Source: Acidimicrobiales bacterium
GTDB lineage: Bacteria > Actinomycetota > Acidimicrobiia > Acidimicrobiales > VFJN01
Direction: 5' to 3'
Length of the DNA stretch: 5,208 nucleotides
Assembly (NCBI GenBank): GCA_016936035.1
Contig: JAFGPU010000070.1
Location: 1-5,208 of the forward strand
Shown here: piece by piece, positions 1-5,075 of the stretch
Numbering within the stretch: the first letter of the stretch is position 1
Layout of the letters: every line of letters starts with the position of its first letter
The notes under the pieces: model-generated
The model's input: the letters and a program-made list of their open reading frames with translations, nothing else
Database searches by the model: none
What the model was told of the DNA's origin: nothing
Translations under genes and position numbers: made by a program

Positions 1-1316
1 CCGGTCGTCGCCACCCGCACCGGTCCCTGTGCCTTGGACATCTGCGGGCGGCCCTCGGCGTTGACGAAGCCCGCCGCGGCCGCCGCATCGAGCAGCGCCG
101 CCTCGATCGCCTCCGCCCGCCAGTCGCACGACTCGAGCCCGGCGATCGCAGCGTCGAGCATGGCCGACGCCCGCTCACCGGGCTTGACCACGTGCTTCTG
201 CCACGACGCGTCGTCGACGACCACCTCGTCGACGCGCAGGAAGTCGACCATCGGCTCGACCTCGGTGAGCAGCCGCACCCGGTCGCGGACCAGCTCGGCG
301 ATCGGGCGGAGCACGGCCTCAGTCTCGTCGCCGTGGGCGAAGAAGGGCCGGGCGCGGTCGATGAACGCGTCAGCGTCGAGCGCCCGGATGTACTCGGCGT
401 TGAAGTGCTGCAGCTTCTTCGTGTCGAAGAACGCCGGCGACGGCGTGACGTCGTCGAGCCGGAACTGCTCGACGATCTCGCCGATGGGCCGGATCTCGAC
501 CCCGTCCTTGGGCCCCCACCCCAGAAGCGCCAGGTAGTTGACCATCGCCTCGGGCAAGTAGCCGGCGTCGCGGAACTCGGCGACCGACACCGAGTCGCGC
601 CGCTTCGACAGCTTCTTGCGCTGCTCGTTCACCAGCACCGGGAGGTGTGCGAACACGGGCGCGTGGTCGAGGCCGAGGGCCTGGCCGATGAGCAGGTACT
701 TGGGCGTGCCGTTGACGTGCTCCTCGCCCCGCACGACGTGGGTGATGCCCATGTCGGCGTCGTCGACCACGTTGGCCAGCAGGAACGTGGGGATGCCGCT
801 CGACCGCAGCAGCACGAAGTCCTCGAGCTTGGCGTTGTCGAACGTGACGGTGCCACGCACCAGGTCGTCGAAGGTGGTGGACCCCTCGTCGGGCACCCGG
901 AACCGCAGCGCAGTGCCGGGGCCCCGGTCGAGCCCGCGGTCGCGACAGAAGCCGTCGTAGCCCGGCGGGCCCCCGCGGTCCTTGGCGCGCGACTGGATCT
1001 GCTCACCGGTGCAGTCACACCAGTAGGCGCGACCCGCGGCCAGCAGGTCGTCGGCGGCCTTGGCGTAGAGGTGGAGGCGCTCGCTCTGGTGGGTGGGCTC
1101 GCCGTCCCACTCCAGCCCCAGCCACCGGATCTGCTCGAGGATGTCGTCGGTGAGCTCGGGGCGGTTGCGCTCGGCATCGGTGTCCTCGATGCGCAGCAGC
1201 ATCTCGCCACCCTGCCCGCGCGCCACGAGCCAGTTGAACAGCACCGTGCGCGCGCCACCGACGTGGAGGTAGCCGGTCGGTGATGGCGCGAAGCGGAGGC
1301 GGGGGGCCGGGGACAT
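1..1316 (-). CDS. gltX: Glutamyl-tRNA synthetase (GluRS), 3' end cut by window edge
   Basis: Cytoplasmic class I aminoacyl-tRNA synthetase that charges tRNA-Glu with glutamate using ATP. In many bacteria with GatCAB it also charges tRNA-Gln; discrimination cannot be judged here. The first 438 codons are present and the frame is still open at base 1. It should end about 30-50 residues further on, since the family is usually 470-490 long. Seen in the translation: N-terminal RFAPSPTGYLHVGGAR (residues 8-23) with the HIGH-type signature HVGG at 18-21; LRIEDTD; a CxC pair at C100/C102 and C124 in the zinc-binding insert; the conserved block VVRGEEHVNGTPKY; the KMSKS-type loop KLSKR at 235-239; then GYLPEAMVNYLALLGW. 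The anticodon-binding helical domain fills roughly 320-438. ATG at 1316 is the only sensible start: the next in-frame codons upstream run 17 codons to a TGA with no ATG or GTG. It lies 51 bases after the coiled-coil gene. Identification is firm. Confidence 0.97.
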   Translation of the reverse strand, partial: MSPAPRLRFAPSPTGYLHVGGARTVLFNWLVARGQGGEMLLRIEDTDAERNRPELTDDILEQIRWLGLEWDGEPTHQSERLHLYAKAADDLLAAGRAYWCDCTGEQIQSRAKDRGGPPGYDGFCRDRGLDRGPGTALRFRVPDEGSTTFDDLVRGTVTFDNAKLEDFVLLRSSGIPTFLLANVVDDADMGITHVVRGEEHVNGTPKYLLIGQALGLDHAPVFAHLPVLVNEQRKKLSKRRDSVSVAEFRDAGYLPEAMVNYLALLGWGPKDGVEIRPIGEIVEQFRLDDVTPSPAFFDTKKLQHFNAEYIRALDADAFIDRARPFFAHGDETEAVLRPIAELVRDRVRLLTEVEPMVDFLRVDEVVVDDASWQKHVVKPGERASAMLDAAIAGLESCDWRAEAIEAALLDAAAAAGFVNAEGRPQMSKAQGPVRVATT

Positions 1317-1329
1317 CGGCGTCAGGCTA

Positions 1330-1335
1330 TCCCCC
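1330..1335 (-). promoter_or_regulatory. Weak, distant ribosome binding site for gltX
   Basis: The minus strand reads GGGGGA here, 13 bases before the gltX ATG. This is the only purine-rich stretch in the short gap. The spacing is longer than the usual 5-9 bases, so initiation may be weak, or may depend on ribosomes arriving from the preceding gene. Confidence 0.35.
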
Positions 1336-1367
1336 GGGTGACTCGGCCCCCGCGCGCCAGACGGCGG

Positions 1368-2276
1368 TCAGCGGCGGCCGGCCGGGAGCCGCCGGCCGCC
1401 GTTCTGCGCGGCCTTGGCGTTCCCCTTGGCGTTGCCCTTCGCCTTCGCTCGGCCCCGCCCCGACGGTGGGGCGCTACCGGACGCCGCCCCGGCCATGGCG
1501 CCATCGCTGCCGCCGTTCGGGTCGGGGGCGGTGCCCGGTGGGCCGTCCGTCGCGTCGTCGTCCCGGACGTCGTCCGGTGCCGCCAGGCCGAGCTCGGTGC
1601 GCAGCTCGTCGAGGATGGCCTGGGCGCCGTCCAGGTCGACCTCGCTCTCGAGGTCCTCGTCGGCCACGGGCGCCACCGCCTCGCCCTCGCCGTCGCTCTG
1701 GCCGGCCTCGACGGCGCGCGCGTCGTCGGTGGCCCGCTCGACCAGATCGTCGGGCGGTGCACCGATGACGGCCACCACCTCGTCGACCTCGTGTCGGGCC
1801 CGCGCCGCCTTGCGTCCCCGCAAGGCCGGCAGGCGCGACGCGACCACGGCCTCGAGCCGGCCCACGTTCTCGCCGAGCGCCGACTCGACCTGCTGGGCCT
1901 GCTCGGCCGTCGTGGCGCTCTGTTGCTCCAGCGAGGTCACCAGCTCACGGGCGTCGCGCAGTCGAATGGCGAACACCCGGGCTGCGCCCGTCCACTTGCC
2001 GGCGTCAGCCCGCTGACCCGAGCGCGCCGCCTCGTCCGCCCGCTCGAGCGCTCGTGCCGCGAGGGTCCGGGCCTCCTTCGCCTCCTCCGCGGCGGTGGCC
2101 AGCCCGTCGGTCGCCCGGACGCGGCTCGTGGTCAGCTCGACGAGCTGGGCGCGCAGCTCGCGGTCACGCGCCCGGGCGTCGGCGATCGCCTCGTCGATCT
2201 CGCGCCGGGCGTCGGCGGGACGGAGCGGTGCTCCGTTGGGCGGGCCGGTCGGTGGGTCCCACGACGAATCAGGCAC
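1368..2276 (-). CDS. Coiled-coil protein, possibly PspA/IM30-like, with basic C-terminal tail
   Basis: 302 residues; I do not recognise a named gene. Residues 1-20 are Pro-rich and probably disordered. About 21-50 and 54-170 are long Ala/Glu/Arg/Gln-rich helices with heptad character, probably a coiled-coil hairpin. The order (Ala/Glu-rich helix, a break around SGQRAD at 86-91, a helix containing LVTSLEQQ, then a basic ALRGRKAARAR segment at 151-161) resembles PspA/IM30 proteins, which bind and protect the membrane. That likeness is inferred by eye. The amphipathic N-terminal helix of PspA is absent. Residues 176-250 are acidic around a short helix ILDELRTELGL (221-231), and 272-302 carry ten Lys/Arg and no acid. 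There is no signal peptide or membrane segment, so it is probably cytoplasmic. The GTG start at 2276 has GAGGGG six bases upstream. It lies between livF and gltX on the same strand. Alternatives are a cell-division or nucleoid-associated coiled-coil protein. Confidence 0.88.
   Translation of the reverse strand: MPDSSWDPPTGPPNGAPLRPADARREIDEAIADARARDRELRAQLVELTTSRVRATDGLATAAEEAKEARTLAARALERADEAARSGQRADAGKWTGAARVFAIRLRDARELVTSLEQQSATTAEQAQQVESALGENVGRLEAVVASRLPALRGRKAARARHEVDEVVAVIGAPPDDLVERATDDARAVEAGQSDGEGEAVAPVADEDLESEVDLDGAQAILDELRTELGLAAPDDVRDDDATDGPPGTAPDPNGGSDGAMAGAASGSAPPSGRGRAKAKGNAKGNAKAAQNGGRRLPAGRR
1412..1435 (-). repeat. Two tandem 12-base units coding for KGNA repeats
   Basis: On the plus strand ccttggcgttcc (1412-1423) is followed directly by ccttggcgttgc (1424-1435), identical at 11 of 12 positions, then by two shorter decayed copies of ccttcg. 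On the coding strand this gives the low-complexity stretch AKAKGNAKGNAKAA (residues 277-290) in the basic tail of the coiled-coil protein. In-frame slippage could lengthen or shorten this tail. Confidence 0.6.
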
Positions 2277-2352
2277 TGGTCACCCCTCGGGAGATCAGGT
2301 GTGCGGAGGCCGCCGCCCTCCTGCGACACAGGGTGGCCGCAAGTTTACGCAC
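2269..2352 (-). CDS. Possible 27-codon upstream ORF (leader peptide) before the coiled-coil gene
   Basis: A GTG at 2352 preceded by GGAGG (four bases away) opens a frame of 27 codons. It ends with TGA at 2271-2269, overlapping the GTG of the coiled-coil gene by eight bases in a different frame. The peptide begins MRKLAATLCRRR and ends HLISRGVTSA; it is basic and has no homology I recognise. The frame runs through the bulged hairpin at 2299-2329, so its translation would open that structure and could couple to the downstream gene. In GC-rich DNA open frames arise by chance, and this frame is also open far upstream, so only the start, the Shine-Dalgarno sequence and the overlap support it. It would be lost if transcription starts near 2335. 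Confidence 0.2.
   Translation of the reverse strand: MRKLAATLCRRRAAASAHLISRGVTSA
2283..2288 (-). promoter_or_regulatory. Ribosome binding site of the coiled-coil gene
   Basis: The minus strand reads GAGGGG, six bases before GTG 2276. This good match and spacing decides the start of the coiled-coil gene. Confidence 0.7.
2299..2329 (-). promoter_or_regulatory. Bulged hairpin in the leader of the coiled-coil gene
   Basis: On the minus strand GTGT, GC and GGAGG on the 5' arm pair with CCTCC, GC and ACAC on the 3' arm. That gives eleven pairs with two single-base bulges (C and A), both on the 5' arm, and a seven-base loop GCGGCGG. It ends 22 bases before the start codon. No U-tract follows, so it is not a classical intrinsic terminator. 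Its CCTC could instead pair with GAGG of the ribosome binding site, giving an alternative fold. A regulatory role is inference only; GC-rich DNA forms hairpins easily. Confidence 0.3.
2342..2347 (-). promoter_or_regulatory. Candidate -10 element (TAAACT) upstream of the coiled-coil gene
   Basis: The minus strand reads TAAACT, fitting the TAnnnT pattern common in actinobacterial promoters, in one of the few AT-richer spots of the window. No convincing -35 hexamer lies 16-18 bases upstream. A start near 2335 would give a leader of about 60 bases containing the 2299-2329 hairpin. The evidence is weak. Confidence 0.22.
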
Positions 2353-2474
2353 AGCGCCTCCGCTCCGGCGGGAACTCTCCCGTCTCTGCCTGCGCCACGG
2401 CGGGCGGCGGTCGGGCACGGGCGGGTCGAGGTCCACGACCGTCACACTAATGAAACACGCGGGAGCGGACCCCC

Positions 2475-3197
2475 TCAGCTGTCGAGCGGGCGCTCCGCAG
2501 CGGTCTGCCCCAGGTAGCTGGCCATGAGCGCGTCCCGGTCGGACAGCTCGGCTGCCTCGCCCGACAGCACGACGCCGCCCTTCACCACCACGTACGCCCG
2601 GTGGGCGAGCTCGAGCGCGCGGTCGGTGTTCTGCTCGACGAGCAGCAACGGCACCTGCCGGCCGACCTCGGCGAGGACGTCGAACACGGCGTCGACGACC
2701 GTGGGTGCCAGGCCCAGCGACGGCTCGTCCAGAAGGAGCACCCGGGGCGCCGCCAGCAGGCCCCGGCCGATGGCGACCATCTGCTGCTCGCCGCCCGACA
2801 GCGCCCATCCCCCGCGGCTGCGCAGGTCGGCCAGCTTGGGGAACAGGCCGTAGACGTCGTCGAGCTCGAACTGCGCCTTGCGCCCGTCTCGGGCAGAGGC
2901 GCCGACCAGCAGGTTCTCGTGCACGGTCAGGTTGGGGAACACGTGGCGTCCCTCGGGCACGTGCACCAAGCCCAGGCGGGCGACGGCGTCGGGGCTGCGG
3001 CTCGTCAGCGACCGGCCGTCGAACCGCACCGACCCCTCCGACGCGACGACCCGGCTGATGGCCCGCAACGTGGACGTCTTGCCGCCACCGTTCGGGCCGA
3101 GCAGCGCCACGATCTCGCCCGCGGCGACATCGATGTCGATGCCGTCGACGGCGACGGTCGTCCCATAGGTCACCCGCAGGTCCCGCACCTCGAGCAC
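2475..3197 (-). CDS. livF: Branched-chain amino acid type ABC transporter ATP-binding protein LivF
   Basis: 240 residues, full length for LivF. One of the two different ATPases on the inner face of the membrane that power uptake through LivH-LivM. Seen: Walker A GPNGGGKT at 34-41; a Q-loop region followed by LVHVPEGRHVFPNLTVHENL (77-96), typical of LivF; signature LSGGEQQ at 133-139; Walker B VLLLDEP at 153-159 with catalytic E158; D-loop SLGLAP; then LLLVEQN with Gln189 where most ABC ATPases have the switch histidine, as is usual in LivF; and the C-terminal ASYLG. The Walker A has Gly at position 38 where Ala or Ser is common. The GTG start at 3197 lies one base after the livG stop, with GGAGG six bases upstream inside livG, so translation is probably coupled. 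It is the last gene of the liv operon here. The family is firm; the substrate is not defined by this protein. Confidence 0.95.
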   Translation of the reverse strand: MLEVRDLRVTYGTTVAVDGIDIDVAAGEIVALLGPNGGGKTSTLRAISRVVASEGSVRFDGRSLTSRSPDAVARLGLVHVPEGRHVFPNLTVHENLLVGASARDGRKAQFELDDVYGLFPKLADLRSRGGWALSGGEQQMVAIGRGLLAAPRVLLLDEPSLGLAPTVVDAVFDVLAEVGRQVPLLLVEQNTDRALELAHRAYVVVKGGVVLSGEAAELSDRDALMASYLGQTAAERPLDS

Positions 3198-3198
3198 G

Positions 3199-3963
3199 TC
3201 AGGCCTCCGCCGTCCGCGCGCGGCCGAGGTAGGCGTCGACCACCTCGGCGTGCTGCCACACCTCCGCCGGCGGGCCCTCGGCGATCACCCGGCCGAGCTG
3301 CAGCACCACCACGCGCGTGGCGATCGATTCGATGAAGTCGATCTTGTGGTCGACCACCAGCAGCGACACACCGTCGCGGTGGAGGCGGCCGAGCAGCGCG
3401 GCCAGCTCGCCGGTCTCGGCCGCGTTCAGGCCCGCGGACGGCTCGTCGGCCAGCAGCACCCGCGGCTCGCCCACCAGCGAGCGGGCCAGCTCGAGCAGGC
3501 GTTGCTGGCCATAGGACAGCAACCCGGCCTCGTCCTCGGCCCGATCGGCGAGCCCCACCCGGTCGAGGGCGGCCGCCGCCCGCTCCCAACGCGCCCGCTC
3601 GTGCCGCCACATGGCCGGACGTCCCAGCCATGCGCCGACCAGGCCCGTGGCACGGCGCTCCCCGTCGGCGAGCAGCACGTTCTCGATGCAGGTCAGCTCG
3701 GCGAAGGTCTGCGGCGTCTGGAACGTGCGGGCCACACCGGCCCGCCGGATCGCCGGCGGCCGTCCCAGGGGCACCGGCCGGCCGCCGACCGAGAGCGCTC
3801 CCTCGGCCCGGACCACGCCCGTGATCGCGTTCAGGAACGTCGACTTGCCCGAGCCGTTGGGGCCGACCATCCCCACGGCCTCGCCCTCGTCGACGACGAG
3901 GTCGATGCCGTCGACGGCCCGCAACGCGCCGAACGCCACACCGATGTCCGCGGCCCGCAGCAT
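3199..3963 (-). CDS. livG: Branched-chain amino acid type ABC transporter ATP-binding protein LivG
   Basis: 254 residues from the ATG at 3963, matching the usual LivG length of about 255. The second ATPase subunit of the importer, pairing with LivF. Seen: Walker A GPNGSGKS at 34-41; Q-loop RTFQTPQTF around Q82, typical of LivG; the arginine-rich insert GAWLGRPAMWRHERARWER (110-128) of this subfamily; signature LSYGQQR at 149-155; Walker B VLLADEP at 169-175 with E174; D-loop AGLN; switch His206 in VVDHK; and a C-terminal VVDAYLG. A GTG directly before the ATG would add one residue and give a GTGA overlap with the livM stop; GGGGAG lies five bases before the GTG and eight before the ATG. The same frame stays open upstream to about 4863, but that stretch is antisense-free GC-rich read-through inside livM, not protein of this family. 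LivG has the switch histidine that LivF lacks, giving the usual asymmetric ATPase pair. Confidence 0.95.
   Translation of the reverse strand: MLRAADIGVAFGALRAVDGIDLVVDEGEAVGMVGPNGSGKSTFLNAITGVVRAEGALSVGGRPVPLGRPPAIRRAGVARTFQTPQTFAELTCIENVLLADGERRATGLVGAWLGRPAMWRHERARWERAAAALDRVGLADRAEDEAGLLSYGQQRLLELARSLVGEPRVLLADEPSAGLNAAETGELAALLGRLHRDGVSLLVVDHKIDFIESIATRVVVLQLGRVIAEGPPAEVWQHAEVVDAYLGRARTAEA
3204..3208 (-). promoter_or_regulatory. Ribosome binding site of livF inside the end of livG
   Basis: The minus strand reads GGAGG, six bases before the livF GTG and lying within the last codons of livG. This fits re-initiation or coupled translation. Confidence 0.75.
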
Positions 3964-5075
3964 CACGCCCGCTCCCCGGCCGGCGCCATCCCGTGGCGGT
4001 CGCCAGGTCCCCGCGTGCCCCGGGGCCGGTGGGACCCCCGGACCCGCCCCCACGCCAGCTCGACCAGGCCGACCAGCCCCTTGGGGAACGCCACGATCAC
4101 CACGACGAGCAGGACGCCGTAGATCAGCGCCCGGTACTCGCCCACGAAGCGCAGCTGCTCGGGCGCCCACACCACGAACGCCGCCCCCAGGGCCGGGCCC
4201 CACATCGACCCGACGCCGCCCAGCAGCACGATGAGGAAGATGTCGATGCCCAGCTCGAGCGAGAACGTCTCGGGGCTGACGAAGCCAGACTTGTGGGCGA
4301 ACAGGCAGCCGGCCACCCCCGCGTAGGTCGAGCCGAGCACGAACATGCCCAGCCGCAGGCGCAGCACCGGCACGCCGAGCGTCGCGGCCACCTGCCGGTT
4401 GTCGCGGAAGGCCATGGCTTCGCGCCGCAACGGCGACCGCTCGATCAGGGCGGTGAGCAGCAGGGCAAGCACCAGGAACGCCGCCAGGAACAGCGCGAGG
4501 CTGCGCCCGGTGTCGAACGTGTGGCCGAACAGGTCCGGCTTGGCGATGCCCACGATCTCGCCGCCCGGTGCCGTGAAAGCCTCGAACTCGCGGAACACCA
4601 CCAGGGCGATGTGACTGAACGCCAGCGTGGCGATGGCGAAGTAGAAGTGGTTGCTGCGTACCACCACCAGCGAGAACGCCAGTGCCACCACCGCCGTGAG
4701 GACGATGGCCGCCGCCAGGCCCCACGCGAACGACCGCCCGTCGGAGGCCCACACCGAGGCGTACGCGCCCAGTCCGAAGAACGCACCCTGGCTGAACGCG
4801 AACTGCCCCGACACCCCGAACACAAGGTAGAAGCCCAGGCCGAGGATCGAGAACACCAGCCACGAGTGCAGCAACCCGTAGCCGAACGCGGTGTCGACCA
4901 CCAGGCTCAGCGTGCCGACGCCCAGCGCCGCGGCGGCCACGCCCACGAGCTGCCGGCGCCGGTAGACCGGCGGGCGGACCGGCTCGCCACCGGCAGGCGG
5001 CGCGACGCCGGCAGGCGTGTCCGCGGTCGCTGCGTCAGCGGCCGTCCCCGCAGGCTGCGGGTCAGAGGCGCGCAC
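3963..5075 (-). CDS. livM: Branched-chain amino acid type ABC transporter permease LivM
   Basis: 370 residues, a membrane permease of the BPD_transp_2 family that forms the channel with LivH. Hydrophobic segments lie at about 43-60, 69-88, 97-109, 118-139, 143-162, 192-211, 241-260, 276-301 and 317-331. Family marks are VSGQFAFSQGAFFGLGAYAS (88-107), the cytoplasmic ATPase-coupling loop IERSPLRREAMAFRDN followed by RQVAATLGV (211-235), GFVSPETFSLELGIDIFLIV and LLGGVGSMWGPALGA. Two parts lie outside the family core: an Ala/Pro-rich disordered N-terminus of about 37 residues ending in the basic RRR, and a C-terminal Arg/Gly/Pro-rich tail from about 344. The GTG start at 5075 overlaps the end of livH by 14 bases and has GGGAG eight bases upstream. 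No later ATG or GTG precedes the first membrane segment. Its stop shares one base with the livG ATG. Confidence 0.94.
   Translation of the reverse strand: MRASDPQPAGTAADAATADTPAGVAPPAGGEPVRPPVYRRRQLVGVAAAALGVGTLSLVVDTAFGYGLLHSWLVFSILGLGFYLVFGVSGQFAFSQGAFFGLGAYASVWASDGRSFAWGLAAAIVLTAVVALAFSLVVVRSNHFYFAIATLAFSHIALVVFREFEAFTAPGGEIVGIAKPDLFGHTFDTGRSLALFLAAFLVLALLLTALIERSPLRREAMAFRDNRQVAATLGVPVLRLRLGMFVLGSTYAGVAGCLFAHKSGFVSPETFSLELGIDIFLIVLLGGVGSMWGPALGAAFVVWAPEQLRFVGEYRALIYGVLLVVVIVAFPKGLVGLVELAWGRVRGSHRPRGTRGPGDRHGMAPAGERA
3972..3977 (-). promoter_or_regulatory. Ribosome binding site of livG inside the end of livM
   Basis: The minus strand reads GGGGAG. It is five bases before a GTG (3966) and eight before the adjoining ATG (3963). 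Both spacings work, so it does not settle which of the two codons is used. Confidence 0.6.
4990..5017 (-). repeat. Direct repeat of a 10-base unit in the livM N-terminal extension
   Basis: ccggcaggcg occurs at 4990-4999 and again at 5008-5017, an 18-base period. In frame this gives the two PAG motifs in TPAGVAPPAGGEP. Together with the low-complexity composition it suggests that the N-terminal extension of LivM arose by slippage and is not under strong constraint. Confidence 0.45.

Larger units (their letters stand above)
2278..2474. other. Intergenic leader region between livF and the coiled-coil gene
   Basis: 197 bases separate the livF stop from the next start, the longest gap in the window. 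It holds a leader hairpin, a possible upstream ORF and a weak -10 candidate, each listed separately. A short perfect stem CGGGA-ACTC-TCCCG lies at 2369-2382, without a T-tract. An AT-richer patch at about 2444-2457 contains two GTGT motifs eleven bases apart on the minus strand (GTGTttcattaGTGT). I find no strong intrinsic terminator for the liv operon, so read-through into the coiled-coil gene and gltX is possible. Confidence 0.5.

Noticed and set aside
192..1283. Long plus-strand open frame (363 codons) opposite gltX
   Set aside because: Its product is rich in Val, Arg, Glu and His with no recognisable domain. It is the complement of a well-conserved gltX whose motifs are intact, a usual artefact in GC-rich genomes.
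2369..2382. Short perfect stem CGGGA/TCCCG as a terminator for livF
   Set aside because: Only five pairs, no following T-tract, and over 90 bases from the livF stop. Such stems are frequent by chance at this GC content.
1338..2450. Long plus-strand open frame (370 codons) opposite the coiled-coil gene
   Set aside because: It is low-complexity Arg/Gly/Pro/Leu-rich, with no domain, and crosses the intergenic leader. The minus-strand frame has a good ribosome binding site and coherent coiled-coil composition.
2272..2808. Minus-strand frame running from within livF into the leader (ends at 2269)
   Set aside because: The part inside livF is a shadow frame with Arg/Gly-rich sequence. Only the last 27 codons, with their own GTG and Shine-Dalgarno sequence, are worth considering, and those are listed separately with low confidence.
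2475..3197. Gln189 in place of the switch histidine of LivF as a sign of a dead ATPase
   Set aside because: LivF proteins, including that of E. coli, usually have VEQN at this place. The other catalytic motifs are intact and LivG supplies a histidine, so this is normal for the family.
3964..4863. Upstream extension of the livG frame by about 300 codons
   Set aside because: The extension reads as Arg/Gly/Val/Ala-rich out-of-frame livM. LivG proteins are about 255 residues, and a good start with a ribosome binding site lies at 3963/3966.
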